A stretch of 64,000 bases of DNA from Actinomycetales bacterium (GCA_015654475.1 JAATGV010000012.1:62001-126000), one strand, 5' to 3'; positions 27,036 through 36,906 are shown, counted from the first letter of the stretch. A program made the numbers and translations. The notes: generated by a model from the sequence alone, not told the origin.

Positions 27036-28994
27036 ATGTCAGACGAGCCCGTTGTTTACGACGCCAGCGCAATCACAGTTTTAGAGGGGCTTGAGGCGGT
27101 TCGGAAACGGCCGGGAATGTATATCGGCTCGACAGGTCCCCGTGGCCTTCACCACCTCGTTTACGAGGTAGTCGACAACTCGGTCGATGAAGCGCTCGCC
27201 GGCTACTGCGACACAATCGTGATCACAATGCTGGCGGACGGCGGCGTGCGTGTTATCGACAACGGGCGCGGGATCCCAGTGGACATCCAACATCAAACCG
27301 GCAAGTCGGCGCTCGAGACCGTGCTTACGGTATTGCATGCTGGCGGCAAGTTCGGTGGTGGTGGATACGCCGTTTCCGGCGGTCTGCACGGCGTAGGGAT
27401 CTCGGTTGTGAATGCGTTGTCCTCACGGCTTGAGGTCGAAGTTCGCGTCAAGGGGTTCGTGTGGCGGCAGAATTTCGCCGACGGTGTTCCCCTTGCGCCG
27501 ATCGAACAAGGCGAACCGTCTGATGAGACGGGGACTCAGGTCACCTTCTGGCCGAGCACCGAGACGTTCGAGACCGTCGTGTTCGACTTCGAAACGTTGC
27601 GCCAGAGATTCCAGCAGATGGCGTTCCTCAACAAGGGCCTATCCATCACGCTCATCGACGAGACTGATACGGATTACGAGGGTGAAGGTTTTAAGACCGT
27701 CACGTATAACTATGCGAACGGCCTCGTTGACTACGTCAAGTTTCTCAACTCGGCTAAGAATTCCGAGGTTGTCAACGCTGACATCATCGACTTCGAGGCT
27801 GAAGACACAGTGAAGCACATTCAGGTAGAGGTGGCCATGCAGTGGACAACCGCATACACCGAAAGCCTCCACACCTACGCCAATACGATCAATACGCATG
27901 AGGGTGGCACCCACGAAGAGGGGTTCCGTGCCGCTCTGACGACGTTGATCAACCGTTACGCGCGCGAAAAAGGGATGCTCAAGGAGAAAGACGAAAATTT
28001 CTCCGGTGAGGATGTGCGCGAGGGGCTGACTGCCGTGGTTTCGGTCAAGCTATCCGAACCACAGTTCGAAGGTCAGACGAAGACCAAACTCGGCAATACC
28101 GAGGCTAAGGCCTTCGTGCAGAAAGTGACCGGCGAGCAACTCGGCGATTGGCTCGACCGCAATCCTGCCCAGGCAAGAGACGTCATCCGTAAGGCGATGC
28201 AGGCGAACCAGGCACGTCTCGCGGCGCGCAAGGCCCGTGAGGCAACCAGGCGTAAGAATGTTCTCGAGTCGGGGGGCATGCCAGGCAAGCTCAAGGACTG
28301 CTCAAGCCGTAACGCAGAGATTTGCGAAATTTTCCTCGTCGAGGGCGACTCCGCTGGTGGCTCGGCAGTGCAGGGGCGCAACCCGGAGACACAGGCGATC
28401 CTGCCACTTCGTGGAAAGATCCTGAACGTTGAAAAGGCCAGGCTCGACCGCGCGTTGCAGAATCTGGAGATCCAGTCGATGATTACGGCCTTCGGTGCGG
28501 GCATCGGCGAAGAATTCGATTCGTCGCGGTTGCGGTACCACAAAATCGTTTTGATGGCCGATGCCGATGTCGACGGTCAGCATATTCGGACCCTTCTGCT
28601 CACCTTCTTCTTCAGATACATGAGGCCGCTCATCGAAGAAGGCTACGTATATCTGGCACAACCGCCACTGTTCCGGCTCAAATGGATCGACCACGAGCAC
28701 CAGTACGTGTATTCGGACGAGGAACGCGATGCACTGCTCGAACTCGGGCGTTCGCAGGGATGGCGCATTCCTAAAGAGAACGGCATCCAGCGTTACAAGG
28801 GCCTTGGCGAGATGGATTACAGCGAGTTGTGGGAGACCACGATGGACCCCGAGACTCGCACGCTGCTTCGGGTGAGCTTGGACGATGCGGCGGCCGCAGA
28901 CGAGGTGTTCTCGGTGCTCATGGGTGAAGACGTCGAGTCGCGGCGCTCATTCATCCAGACGAACGCGAAAGATGTGCGGTTCTTAGACATTTAG
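27036..28994 (+). CDS. gyrB: DNA gyrase subunit B
   Basis: The 652-residue ATPase subunit begins [33 protein letters not shown]. It has the GHKL ATP-binding residues ([23 protein letters not shown]) and the TOPRIM motifs EGDSAGGS and DADVDG. With GyrA it introduces negative supercoils and is the novobiocin target. The ATG at 27036 follows CGAGGAG; an open frame extends 21 codons further upstream without a ribosome binding site. Confidence 0.97.
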   Translation: MSDEPVVYDASAITVLEGLEAVRKRPGMYIGSTGPRGLHHLVYEVVDNSVDEALAGYCDTIVITMLADGGVRVIDNGRGIPVDIQHQTGKSALETVLTVLHAGGKFGGGGYAVSGGLHGVGISVVNALSSRLEVEVRVKGFVWRQNFADGVPLAPIEQGEPSDETGTQVTFWPSTETFETVVFDFETLRQRFQQMAFLNKGLSITLIDETDTDYEGEGFKTVTYNYANGLVDYVKFLNSAKNSEVVNADIIDFEAEDTVKHIQVEVAMQWTTAYTESLHTYANTINTHEGGTHEEGFRAALTTLINRYAREKGMLKEKDENFSGEDVREGLTAVVSVKLSEPQFEGQTKTKLGNTEAKAFVQKVTGEQLGDWLDRNPAQARDVIRKAMQANQARLAARKAREATRRKNVLESGGMPGKLKDCSSRNAEICEIFLVEGDSAGGSAVQGRNPETQAILPLRGKILNVEKARLDRALQNLEIQSMITAFGAGIGEEFDSSRLRYHKIVLMADADVDGQHIRTLLLTFFFRYMRPLIEEGYVYLAQPPLFRLKWIDHEHQYVYSDEERDALLELGRSQGWRIPKENGIQRYKGLGEMDYSELWETTMDPETRTLLRVSLDDAAAADEVFSVLMGEDVESRRSFIQTNAKDVRFLDI

Positions 28995-29073
28995 ACAATT
29001 GGATTGAAGCTCCCAGCCGGGTGCGCTTCAACCACGAGACGACGAGCAACACTGCAGGCGAGGACAAGAGGAC

Positions 29074-31569
29074 ATGGCTGACGAGGTAACACCACACAAT
29101 CACGGCAACATTGAGCAAGTCGATCTCAATGTCGAGATGCAACGTTCCTACCTCGACTACGCGATGAGCGTCATCGTCGGACGTGCTTTGCCCGACGTGC
29201 GCGACGGTCTCAAGCCCGTCCATCGCCGTGTGATCTACGCCATGTACGACGGCGGGTATAGGCCGGACAAGGGTTTCAACAAGTGCACTCGCGTCGTCGG
29301 CGAAGTAATGGGGCAGTTCCACCCCCACGGTGACTCATCCATTTACGATGCTCTAGTGCGCCTGGTTCAGCCATGGAGCATGCGCTACCCGCTTGCTCTC
29401 GGACAAGGCAATTTCGGCTCCGCCGGCAACGATGGGGCTGCGGCCCCCAGATATACCGAGACCAAGATGGCTCCCCTTGCCATGGAGATGGTTCGCGATA
29501 TCGAGCAGGAAACCGTCGACTTCCAAGAAAACTATGACGGCAAGACTCAAGAACCACTCGTTCTTCCCGCCCGCATCCCGAACCTGCTCATCAATGGCTC
29601 GGTCGGAATCGCCGTCGGTATGGCCACAAACATCCCCCCGCACAATCTTCGTGAGGTGGTGGAAGGCGCGATCTGGAGCCTTGAGCATCCTGAGGCAACA
29701 CGCGACGAACTGCTCGACGCTTTGCTCGAACGGATAAAGGGCCCCGACTTTCCCACGGGCGCACAGATTCTTGGTCGTCGCGGCATCGAAGACGCCTACC
29801 GAACCGGGCGTGGATCGATCACGATGCGTGCAGTCGTCAGTGTGGAAGAGCTTCACGGTCGAACCTGCCTGGTTGTCACCGAGCTGCCTTACCAGGTCAA
29901 CCCCGACAACCTTGCCATGAAGATCGCCGATCTCGTCAAAGAGGGCAGAGTTCAGGGAATCGCCGATATTCGCGACGAGACATCCGGTCGAACAGGGCAG
30001 CGCCTTGTCATTGTGCTTAAGCGTGATGCGGTGGCTCGTGTCGTGTTGAACAATTTGTATAAGCACACGCAGTTGCAAGAAAACTTCGGCGCGAACATGT
30101 TGGCGCTTGTCGACGGCGTGCCGCGCACGCTGAGCCTTGACCAGTTCGTCAGCTATTGGATCACTCACCAAATCGAAGTCATTGTGCGGCGCACCCAGTT
30201 CCGGTTGCGCGAGGCCGAAGAGCGCGCCCATATCCTGCGCGGTTACCTCAAAGCTCTTGATGCTCTCGATGCGGTGATCGCTCTGATTCGCAACTCTCCC
30301 ACCGCCGATGTTGCCAAGACAGGCCTGATCGATCTGCTTGATATCGATGACCTGCAGGCTGACGCGATCCTGTCAATGCAGTTGCGACGTCTTGCTGCAT
30401 TGGAGCGCCAGAAGATTCACGACCAGCATGACGAGCTGGAGGCGAGAATTCGTGAGTACAACACCATTCTTGCCACCCCCACGCGTCAGCGCGAGATCAT
30501 CAGCGAAGAACTGGGTGAGATCGTTGCAAAGTGGGGCGACGACCGTCGTACCGAGATCATGCTTGGCTTTGATGGTGACATGACGATGGAAGACCTCATC
30601 CCCGAGGAAGACATGGTCGTGACTGTCACACGCGGCGGATACGTCAAACGCACCCGCATCGACAACTATCGCAGCCAGCACCGCGGTGGTAAGGGTGTCA
30701 AGGGTGCTCAGTTGCGGTCCGATGATGTGGTGGAACACTTCTTCGTCACAACGACCCACCATTGGCTGCTGTTCTTCACCAACACTGGTCGCGTGTATCG
30801 GGCAAAGACGTACGAGGTCACAGAGGCTGGGCGCGACACAAAGGGTCAGCACATTGCCAACTTGCTTGCCCTCGCTCCAGACGAGAAGATCACGCAGATC
30901 CTCGATATTCGCGACTACGCCCAAGGTCAATACCTCGTGCTTGCCACCAAGAACGGCTTGGTGAAGAAGACGGCGTTGACGATGTACGACTCGAGCAGAT
31001 CCGCTGGCCTTATCGCCATCAATCTGCGTGATGGCGACGAACTCATCTCGGCAATGCTCGTAAACGCCGACGATGACATCTTCCTTATTTCCAAGCAGGG
31101 CATGTCGGTGCGGTTCACAGCGAACGACGAAACATTGCGGCCGATGGGTCGGGACACGTCCGGTGTACGCGGAATTCGCCTGAGTGATGGCGATGAGCTT
31201 CTGACAGCGGCCGTCGCCGTTGAGGGCGGATACGTCTTCAGCGTGACCGAGGGAGGATTCGCCAAACGATCGCCGATTGCTCAGTATCGTCTTCAGGGAC
31301 GCGGTGGTAAGGGGATCAAGGTGGCGAAGGCCAATAAGGATCGTGGTGCCCTGGCCGGTGCTCTTGTTGTGGACGATGACGATGAAGTCTTGGTTGTTCT
31401 CGAGGGCGGCAAGGTGATTCGTTCACGAGTGTCCGAAGTCAGTGCGACCGGGCGCGATACCATGGGCGTAGTCTTTGCCCGATTCGACGCTGGAGACAAG
31501 ATCATCGCTGTTGCGAAGAACTCGGAACGAGTAGATGAGGCCGAACAGGAAGTGATTACTCATGAGTGA
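29074..31569 (+). CDS. gyrA: DNA gyrase subunit A
   Basis: The 831-residue subunit has catalytic Tyr127 in AAPRYTET and the quinolone-resistance region [10 protein letters not shown], with the usual serine and aspartate unchanged. The C-terminal DNA-wrapping propeller starts after about residue 500; its GyrA-box appears as QHRGGKG and a related GRGGKG recurs later. It lies 79 bases after gyrB. Its 3' end overlaps the next gene by eight bases. Confidence 0.97.
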   Translation: MADEVTPHNHGNIEQVDLNVEMQRSYLDYAMSVIVGRALPDVRDGLKPVHRRVIYAMYDGGYRPDKGFNKCTRVVGEVMGQFHPHGDSSIYDALVRLVQPWSMRYPLALGQGNFGSAGNDGAAAPRYTETKMAPLAMEMVRDIEQETVDFQENYDGKTQEPLVLPARIPNLLINGSVGIAVGMATNIPPHNLREVVEGAIWSLEHPEATRDELLDALLERIKGPDFPTGAQILGRRGIEDAYRTGRGSITMRAVVSVEELHGRTCLVVTELPYQVNPDNLAMKIADLVKEGRVQGIADIRDETSGRTGQRLVIVLKRDAVARVVLNNLYKHTQLQENFGANMLALVDGVPRTLSLDQFVSYWITHQIEVIVRRTQFRLREAEERAHILRGYLKALDALDAVIALIRNSPTADVAKTGLIDLLDIDDLQADAILSMQLRRLAALERQKIHDQHDELEARIREYNTILATPTRQREIISEELGEIVAKWGDDRRTEIMLGFDGDMTMEDLIPEEDMVVTVTRGGYVKRTRIDNYRSQHRGGKGVKGAQLRSDDVVEHFFVTTTHHWLLFFTNTGRVYRAKTYEVTEAGRDTKGQHIANLLALAPDEKITQILDIRDYAQGQYLVLATKNGLVKKTALTMYDSSRSAGLIAINLRDGDELISAMLVNADDDIFLISKQGMSVRFTANDETLRPMGRDTSGVRGIRLSDGDELLTAAVAVEGGYVFSVTEGGFAKRSPIAQYRLQGRGGKGIKVAKANKDRGALAGALVVDDDDEVLVVLEGGKVIRSRVSEVSATGRDTMGVVFARFDAGDKIIAVAKNSERVDEAEQEVITHE

Positions 31570-31978
31570 TGTGACACAGAAGTCACCGAAGATTGCCAAA
31601 CCAGCAGCGAATGCGAAAGACAAGCAGGTCAAACTTCGCCTCGTTCACGTCAACGTTTGGTCTGCGACGAAGATCTCATTTTTCGTGAGTCTCGCAGTCG
31701 CTATCCTCAACGTGGTCGCAACATTCGTGATCTTTACTCTTATCCATGCTGCCGGTTTCTTTTCGTCGGTGAATGAGTTCATCGCAAGCATTGTGGGAAC
31801 GAACGCGGTTGACGTGAGTACGCCTTTCAGCGCCATGACCATGACGGGTTTCTCCATGCTCGGCGGCATTGTGCTTGTGGTCCTGGGTTCGATCTTCGGC
31901 GCACTTGCGGCCATAGTGTTCAATGCGATCTCTCGCATGACTGGCGGGCTTCGAGTCAGTTTTGCAAACGACAAGTAG
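31562..31978 (+). CDS. DUF3566 membrane protein
   Basis: The 138-residue protein has a charged N-terminus, the [19 protein letters not shown] segment and two transmembrane helices (about 40-65 and 95-125). DUF3566 genes follow gyrA in most actinobacteria; their function is unknown. It overlaps gyrA by eight bases and is surely cotranscribed. Confidence 0.9.
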   Translation: MSDVTQKSPKIAKPAANAKDKQVKLRLVHVNVWSATKISFFVSLAVAILNVVATFVIFTLIHAAGFFSSVNEFIASIVGTNAVDVSTPFSAMTMTGFSMLGGIVLVVLGSIFGALAAIVFNAISRMTGGLRVSFANDK

Positions 31979-32066
31979 TGGTCGGCGGCGATCTTCGACG
32001 TCTATCGGGGTCGCCAAGTTTTGTGCAGTACAGAATGCTGATAAGCTCTAATGTCGTTGCCTGCGG

Positions 32067-32140
32067 GGGCCTATAGCTCAGTTGGTTAGAGCGCTTCACT
32101 GATAATGAAGAGGTCGCTGGTTCAAATCCAGCTAGGCCCA
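32067..32140 (+). tRNA. tRNA-Ile (GAT)
   Basis: The 74-base cloverleaf has acceptor stem GGGCCTA/TAGGCCC and a T-loop GTTCAAATC. The anticodon stem CTTCA/TGAAG frames anticodon GAT. The 3' CCA is not encoded. It is followed after 37 bases by tRNA-Ala, the usual pair after gyrA in actinobacteria. Confidence 0.97.
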
Positions 32141-32177
32141 CTCTCCGTAGTCTTCGCCCCCGTGGCGATACGGTTAC

Positions 32178-32250
32178 GGGGCTTTAGCTCATCTGGTAGA
32201 GCGCCTGCTTTGCAAGCAGGAGGTGAGGGGTTCGAGTCCCCTAAGCTCCA
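32178..32250 (+). tRNA. tRNA-Ala (TGC)
   Basis: The 73-base cloverleaf has acceptor stem GGGGCTT/AAGCTCC and T-loop GTTCGAGTC. The anticodon stem CCTGC/GCAGG frames TGC. The 3' CCA is not encoded. Its 3' half is the likely attachment site of the adjoining prophage and remains intact. Confidence 0.97.
32229..32250 (+). repeat. Candidate prophage attL within the tRNA-Ala 3' end
   Basis: The integrase begins 79 bases after this tRNA, and phage genes fill everything to the right. Tyrosine integrases commonly recombine in the T-arm and acceptor stem of a tRNA gene and restore it. The matching attR lies outside the window, so the exact core cannot be defined here. Confidence 0.5.
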
Positions 32251-32279
32251 CAATAAACATAAGGGTTTCCGGCTCTCAT

Positions 32280-32308
32280 GTTGACACGGAATCAAAATCC
32301 GTTGACAC
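32280..32308. repeat. GTTGACAC direct repeats before int
   Basis: GTTGACAC occurs at 32280-32287 and 32301-32308, 21 bases apart, and again at 32509-32516 inside int, followed by GTTGACAG at 32518. The two copies between the putative attL and int fit the position of integrase arm sites. They could also be -35 elements (TTGACA), but spacing to a -10 box is poor. Confidence 0.4.
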
Positions 32309-32328
32309 GAGAGACTAGAATCAGTCTC

Positions 32329-33483
32329 ATGGCGAGCATTCGGGTACGCGAAAAGTCCGACGGAACCACAACCTGGGCGGTTCTCTGGCGCGATCCCAAC
32401 CTTGGCAAACAAACCAGTCTCTCCTACGACAACCCTGGCCAAGCGGAGACCCTGAAACGATTGCTCGACGCCAACTATCAGAAGCTTTCCCGTGTCGAAG
32501 GATTGCTTGTTGACACTGTTGACAGAGGGCCGCTGTTCGGCGAAGTGTTCGAAGGGTACGTGTCACATCTTGTCCGGCCCAACGTCGACACCGTTACTAA
32601 GTATCGGAACATGTACGCCAAACATATTGAGGCCCAGTTTGGGATGATCCCGGTCAAACTCATCGACGACGACCGCATCACGGATTGGATCATCGCGCTC
32701 AAGAAGAGTGGGCTTACCCCTAAGACGATTAGCAACGTGTCGGCCCCATTCAAAGCGGCACTCGATCGTGCTGTGCAACGTGGTCACGTGGGGGTGAACC
32801 CGTTCAATTCGGTGATTATGCCCGTTGATGATCGGGTCGATACAGTCGGGGACACTCTCGAAAGAGAAGAGTATTCTCTCCTGTTCGGGTTGCTCAAAAA
32901 GATTGGGCAGGAACATTACGAGACATTCGTCGACACGCTGATGGAGACCGGGGCACGATTTGGTGAGATCGCCGCCCTCGGCCCGAAGGACGTGGTGCTG
33001 CCGACTAAGGGGCCCGCCACTATTTCCGTCAACAAAGCATGGAAAGGCAACGGAACCACCCGTAGGATCGGGCCGCCAAAGAACCGACAGTCACGCAGGA
33101 ACGTGACAATCAGACGCAGCCTGGCAAAGGAGATCCTTGCACTCGACGCCACTGACGGCCTGCTGTTTACGACTAAAACTGGGCTTCCAATCAAGGGGGG
33201 AACATTCCGCAATCGCGTGTGGCAGCCCCTTCTGGAGACCGCACACAAGGAGGGCTTCGAAAAGAGTCCTCGAGTACACGACCTGCGGCACACCCACGTT
33301 GCATGGTTGATCGAGGCAGGTGTCGACCCGTACACGATCTCTCGCCGCCTCGGACACTCCTCGATCAAGACCACATTCGATATTTACGGTGACCTGCTCA
33401 ACAACGCAGAGATCCGTACCAGCGAAGTCCTCGACTCCACCTTTGACGGACTGCACACGGGCCTTTTGTCGAAGCGGCCATGA
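32329..33483 (+). CDS. int: Phage tyrosine-type site-specific integrase
   Basis: The 384-residue integrase has an N-terminal arm-binding domain, a SAM-like core-binding domain (about 65-155) and a catalytic domain with Arg210, Lys251 (probable), HDLR with His317/Arg320, LGH His343 and nucleophile Tyr353. It integrates the phage at the adjoining tRNA-Ala. I prefer the ATG at 32329 (MASIRVREK), the usual family N-terminus. TAGAAT lies seven bases before it and suggests a leaderless mRNA. An upstream ATG at 32278 in frame is less likely. Confidence 0.93.
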   Translation: MASIRVREKSDGTTTWAVLWRDPNLGKQTSLSYDNPGQAETLKRLLDANYQKLSRVEGLLVDTVDRGPLFGEVFEGYVSHLVRPNVDTVTKYRNMYAKHIEAQFGMIPVKLIDDDRITDWIIALKKSGLTPKTISNVSAPFKAALDRAVQRGHVGVNPFNSVIMPVDDRVDTVGDTLEREEYSLLFGLLKKIGQEHYETFVDTLMETGARFGEIAALGPKDVVLPTKGPATISVNKAWKGNGTTRRIGPPKNRQSRRNVTIRRSLAKEILALDATDGLLFTTKTGLPIKGGTFRNRVWQPLLETAHKEGFEKSPRVHDLRHTHVAWLIEAGVDPYTISRRLGHSSIKTTFDIYGDLLNNAEIRTSEVLDSTFDGLHTGLLSKRP

Positions 33484-33498
33484 CGACCGACTCCCCTG

Positions 33499-33753
33499 TT
33501 ACCGTATGTCGTACCGGTGGTCGGGAATGTGCTGGAGCCTGTTCCACTCGGCGACTGCGTTGAAGGCTTCTGTGTGGGTCTGATAAACCCCGATTTCGAC
33601 GGCCTGGTCGTCTTCGCCTCGGCCTTCTGCGAGCCAGCAGAGTGACCCTCTGCGTACGAGGCGGAAGCGTCCGATGTCGCGTTCGCCCATGCTGGTGACG
33701 ATGAAAGTGCCTGGGGTTGGTTCGTGGGATTCGTATGCGGGGATGCCGACCAT
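33499..33753 (-). CDS. Small prophage protein of unknown function
   Basis: I do not recognise this 84-residue protein. It is rich in charged and aromatic residues, has no membrane segment, and contains GRFRLVRRGSLCWLAEG and a C-terminal helix-like AFNAVAEWNRLQ. I chose the ATG at 33753, which has TTGGAG seven bases upstream; the frame stays open to 33837. It is convergent with int and divergent from the next small gene. Confidence 0.6.
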   Translation of the reverse strand: MVGIPAYESHEPTPGTFIVTSMGERDIGRFRLVRRGSLCWLAEGRGEDDQAVEIGVYQTHTEAFNAVAEWNRLQHIPDHRYDIR

Positions 33754-33822
33754 GAGAGTGCTCCAATCTCCGGCCGTCAGGAGAGTGTATGCGAGGGGTG
33801 TGACAAAAGCTACGCTCTCCCT

Positions 33823-33915
33823 ATGAGCTGTGAGCATCTGCTATCGGAGTGGATCGGTGAGGCCGAGGCCGATGTGTGGTGGTGTCCGGACTGTGGGGCG
33901 GTTTTTGAGGGGTGA
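33823..33915 (+). CDS. Tiny zinc-ribbon-like protein
   Basis: This 30-residue ORF, MSCEHLLSEWIGEAEADVWW followed by CPDCGAVFEG, has an N-terminal C-x-H and a C-terminal CxxC, so it could bind one zinc. TACGCT lies six bases before the ATG and no ribosome binding site is seen, which fits a leaderless transcript. Small zinc-ribbon ORFs of this kind are common in actinophages. Evidence beyond that is thin. Confidence 0.5.
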   Translation: MSCEHLLSEWIGEAEADVWWCPDCGAVFEG

Positions 33916-33968
33916 GCTTCTCTGGTGGAGGTCTATACGACGACGTGGTGAGCCCGTAGGCTGTGGGC

Positions 33969-34586
33969 ATGTGCGCGTCATATGGCCTCGACGGCGGCCC
34001 GGATCGATACGACTTCGAGCCGTTCTCGGAGATGCTGGACTACACGCCGATCCGACACTGGCAGGACGTCGGCGGGAAGGCGAACACGACCCGCGTGCGG
34101 AAACGCGACGGGCACATCAATTTGAACCCGATCATCCGCAACGTCGATGGCCACCTGCGGGTTGATCTGGCGTGGTGGTGGTTTTGGGTCGGGGGCAAGC
34201 CTGCGGAGTTCACCGCGTTCAACTCTCGCGACGACAAACTGCTCAGCTCGCCCGTCTGGAAGGGTGCCTATAAGAGCCGTCGGGCACTCCTCCCAGCGTC
34301 ATGGTACGTGGAGAAAGGGAAGCGTTTCGAGCTGCCAGGCGGGGAGCCGTTCACGCTCGGAGCGATCTGGAATGCGGGCTCTGAGGAAGTTCCGGTCAGC
34401 TATTCGATGGTCACCAGGGATGCTCTCGCGACCCCGGCAACCGTGTGGGATCGGATGCCGCTGATCATCCCTGAGCATCTCCGCGAGGCATGGCTCGACC
34501 CCAGCATTGACGGTGATGCTGCGCTGCTCGACCAGGTGCTTGCCGCTAGCGAGGCTGATACGCGGGAGCTTGTGATCGCGGGCTGA
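33969..34586 (+). CDS. SRAP-domain (YedK/HMCES-like) protein, divergent active site
   Basis: The 205-residue protein begins MCASYGL, placing Cys2 as the mature N-terminal residue used by SRAP proteins to form a covalent link with abasic sites in single-stranded DNA. Other family motifs are FNSRDDKL with Asn85, RRALLPASWYVEKGK with the expected Glu115, and DRMPLIIPEHLREAWLDP. The histidine that normally precedes DRMP is replaced by Trp160. TAGGCT six bases before the ATG suggests a leaderless mRNA. In a phage, the protein may protect abasic sites during replication or evade host defence; that is inference. Confidence 0.82.
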   Translation: MCASYGLDGGPDRYDFEPFSEMLDYTPIRHWQDVGGKANTTRVRKRDGHINLNPIIRNVDGHLRVDLAWWWFWVGGKPAEFTAFNSRDDKLLSSPVWKGAYKSRRALLPASWYVEKGKRFELPGGEPFTLGAIWNAGSEEVPVSYSMVTRDALATPATVWDRMPLIIPEHLREAWLDPSIDGDAALLDQVLAASEADTRELVIAG

Positions 34587-34682
34587 CGCCCCCAAAACAC
34601 GAAAACACCCCCGCACCTGCCATAAGACAGATACGGGGTAGTGTGATCGTGAGCGCAATGGAGAGTGGGCGACATGAGCAGT

Positions 34683-34707
34683 AAGACCTTCCGTAGAGAG
34701 AGGTCTT
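34683..34707. promoter_or_regulatory. Inverted repeat before the DUF5677-like gene
   Basis: AAGACCT (34683-34689) and AGGTCTT (34701-34707) form a perfect seven-base inverted repeat with an 11-base loop, ending six bases before the ATG at 34714. It covers the likely ribosome binding site, so it could be an operator or an RNA hairpin that limits translation. Confidence 0.45.
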
Positions 34708-34713
34708 CCTAAC

Positions 34714-35463
34714 ATGAGCGCGAAGAAAATGAGAGAGCGACGAAGAGCTCTGCGAGAGCGTCCTGAAGTTGAGCAAAATTGTGACTTTATCCTCGGCGCG
34801 GCGAAGCGCATTCTTGCAGTCGATATACAGATCTTTCCGGTCGATCGTGTGACACAGAGCATCCTTGGCTGGTTGCGCGCAATCTTCGATCAGAGCCGAG
34901 CGATCGCAACACTCACAAAGGTTGGGTTAGCTGCAGAAACATCACCAAATCGACGCACTGTCTACGAGACCGTAGTCCGGCTTCAGTGGCTGCACAGCAT
35001 GCAGCAAGAGGATCGAGCTGAGGCAATCGATGCAATGCTTGAAAACGAACGAAATTTGACCGAAAAATCATACCGTCACATGAGCAACATGGGAATCGAA
35101 CTTGAGCCTGACCTTAGCCATATGCAAGCAGTCATTCTCAATGTAAATAGCAAGAAGCTGAGAGAACAGGCGCGCAATTTCGTAGCCACTGCGACAAGTG
35201 TGGGCTGGCAAAGCGGCGGGCTCTACAAGGCGTGGCATGCGGAAACACAATTCGCACATGCAACTGTCACGATGGCAGTGTCATATGCTCCCGTCAAGGG
35301 CGGTACGGGGTTCCCGCCCGTGCATGATGAGAATCTCAGAATGCACTTGTACATGTTGTGGCTGGCGTTCTTTCTTGCTTACCAGCTTCTTGTTCAAGAG
35401 GGCATTCCCGAAGATGATGCCGAGGCCATAGTGGATGCATTTCTCGGACAAAACGCCGAATAA
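34714..35463 (+). CDS. DUF5677-like protein of unknown function
   Basis: The 249-residue, largely helical protein has a basic N-terminus (KKMRERRRALRERPE). A central conserved-looking block, RRTVYETVVRLQWLHSM, and a C-terminal region with KAWHAETQFAHATV and LYMLWLAFFLAYQLL resemble DUF5677, whose function is not established. It has no signal peptide; the last hydrophobic stretch could be a buried helix. It is an accessory gene on the opposite strand to the structural genes. The family call is tentative. Confidence 0.6.
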   Translation: MSAKKMRERRRALRERPEVEQNCDFILGAAKRILAVDIQIFPVDRVTQSILGWLRAIFDQSRAIATLTKVGLAAETSPNRRTVYETVVRLQWLHSMQQEDRAEAIDAMLENERNLTEKSYRHMSNMGIELEPDLSHMQAVILNVNSKKLREQARNFVATATSVGWQSGGLYKAWHAETQFAHATVTMAVSYAPVKGGTGFPPVHDENLRMHLYMLWLAFFLAYQLLVQEGIPEDDAEAIVDAFLGQNAE

Positions 35464-35621
35464 CCCCCGCCTACCCGGTGAAGGGTTGACAGGGGTGTGT
35501 GGTGAGGCTTCGGAGGCTTTGGAAAGTACGAGTAAGCTAGATATCGCGGGTGAGGGCTGGGAAGAACAAGGCTCACGTTTACGTTGATACTATTGCGAGT
35601 GCGGCAGAAGGAGGCGGGTGC

Positions 35622-36227
35622 GTGAACATTTCCATGTTTGAGAAGGATTCTCTGAGCGCGTTCGACGTTGCGGCCGCATTCGTGCGTCTATCGCAGCTAG
35701 AAGAGCAGCCGATGTCCCACATGCAGCTCCAGAAGCTTGTTTTTCTTGCCCAGAGCAAATATGCACATGACACTGGCTCTGGCATCTACCGTGAGGCAAC
35801 CCAAGCATGGGAACATGGCCCAGCGGTCAAGCCTTTGTTTGGCGTATACAAGGAGATGAAGAAAAGCCCAATTTCGAGAATCTTGTTGCCGATGTACCAT
35901 CCCGTCGTTGATGTGCCGAGCTACGTGCAGGCAGAGGCTATCGCCGAAGTATGGGGGCTGTTCAGCCCGCTCACGGCGGCGGAACTCCGACGACTGACTC
36001 ATCAGATTGGACCGTGGCCCACTCACTACGTTCCAGGCGGACGTGATATTGAGTTGCCATTGGGCGAAATTGCGGATGCGTGGGATGAGTTTCTGGGTGC
36101 AGTCCAAGATGAGGGCCCCGCGAGTGGTATGGACGTGGGGGCTGTCGGCGAGAGTTATCGCAGTTACACGGAAGATGACGTTGCGGACGCACGCGCATAC
36201 CTTGCTGCCCGCCAACGCGTCGCGTAG
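35622..36227 (+). CDS. Panacea-domain (DUF4065/SocA-like) protein, probable antitoxin
   Basis: The 201-residue protein contains a Panacea domain at about 12-150: FDVAAAFVRL, MSHMQLQKLVFLAQSKYAHD, a WEHGPAVKPLF motif and LTAAELRRLTHQIGPW. Panacea domains are known as antitoxin modules (PanA) that neutralise many unrelated toxins encoded next to them. The GTG at 35622 has AAGGAGG seven bases upstream, which decides the start over an open frame beginning at 35550. The next gene starts 18 bases later and encodes a PIN-like protein, so the two look like a toxin-antitoxin pair. Confidence 0.82.
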   Translation: MNISMFEKDSLSAFDVAAAFVRLSQLEEQPMSHMQLQKLVFLAQSKYAHDTGSGIYREATQAWEHGPAVKPLFGVYKEMKKSPISRILLPMYHPVVDVPSYVQAEAIAEVWGLFSPLTAAELRRLTHQIGPWPTHYVPGGRDIELPLGEIADAWDEFLGAVQDEGPASGMDVGAVGESYRSYTEDDVADARAYLAARQRVA

Positions 36228-36245
36228 ACAGCCGGACAATAGGCA

Positions 36246-36884
36246 ATGCCAGATGAGGGAGATGCTTGCGTCGTCGTGCCCGACGTTAACATCTTCCTGA
36301 ATATTGCCAGACACGTTGGGCGACCTTGGGACATAGGAGAATTTGGGGAAGTCGCCGCTCCCCTTCGTAAGCCGAGCACTCAGAAGTCAGGGATTTTTGA
36401 CTCCGTGCGATGTATTGACTGGTGCATGACCAAGCTTTCTCCCCACTCACTACGAATCGCAATTTCAACTGCTGACCACATTCTGAACACCGTGTTCTAC
36501 AAGGCGACACAGCCGCTCCACAGCGTCGAACACAATGGACAAGGTCTCGGATGGTCAAAAGCCGATGCGGAAAAGATAATCGACTTCATCCAGGACATCG
36601 TGAAGTTCACCTCTGGAGCGAATCTAGGGTTTGTGCCCCCACGTGGCAACCCACCACTAGACCACGAAGACGGCTCCGTTCTGGGAGCGGCAAGAGCGGC
36701 TATTCAAGCCACATCTGTTGCCAATGGATATATCGTCACCTGTGACAACGACTTCATCTCAGCCGCACCTAAGTCCTTAGACGTGAGTGTAGTCGACCCA
36801 TTTCAATGGGTTCACGAATGCCGAAAAGCCGAAAGAATCCGCCTCATACAGTCCATGCCTGCACCAACAACTCCTGCGACGTAA
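36246..36884 (+). CDS. PIN-like domain protein, probable toxin partner of the Panacea protein
   Basis: The 212-residue protein has PIN-type acidic positions: Asp13 in VVPDVNIFLN, the Asp139/Glu141/Asp142 cluster in DHEDGSVLGAA, and Asp167/Asp169 in VTCDNDFI. PIN domains are Mg-dependent ribonucleases, often toxins that cut mRNA, tRNA or rRNA. A long central insertion (about 25-120) makes it larger than VapC. The gene pair lies among accessory genes near attL. The ATG at 36246 has no strong ribosome binding site, and a GTG at 36279 is an alternative start. Confidence 0.72.
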   Translation: MPDEGDACVVVPDVNIFLNIARHVGRPWDIGEFGEVAAPLRKPSTQKSGIFDSVRCIDWCMTKLSPHSLRIAISTADHILNTVFYKATQPLHSVEHNGQGLGWSKADAEKIIDFIQDIVKFTSGANLGFVPPRGNPPLDHEDGSVLGAARAAIQATSVANGYIVTCDNDFISAAPKSLDVSVVDPFQWVHECRKAERIRLIQSMPAPTTPAT

Positions 36885-36906
36885 TGCCCTAAAACACAAA
36901 CACGCG

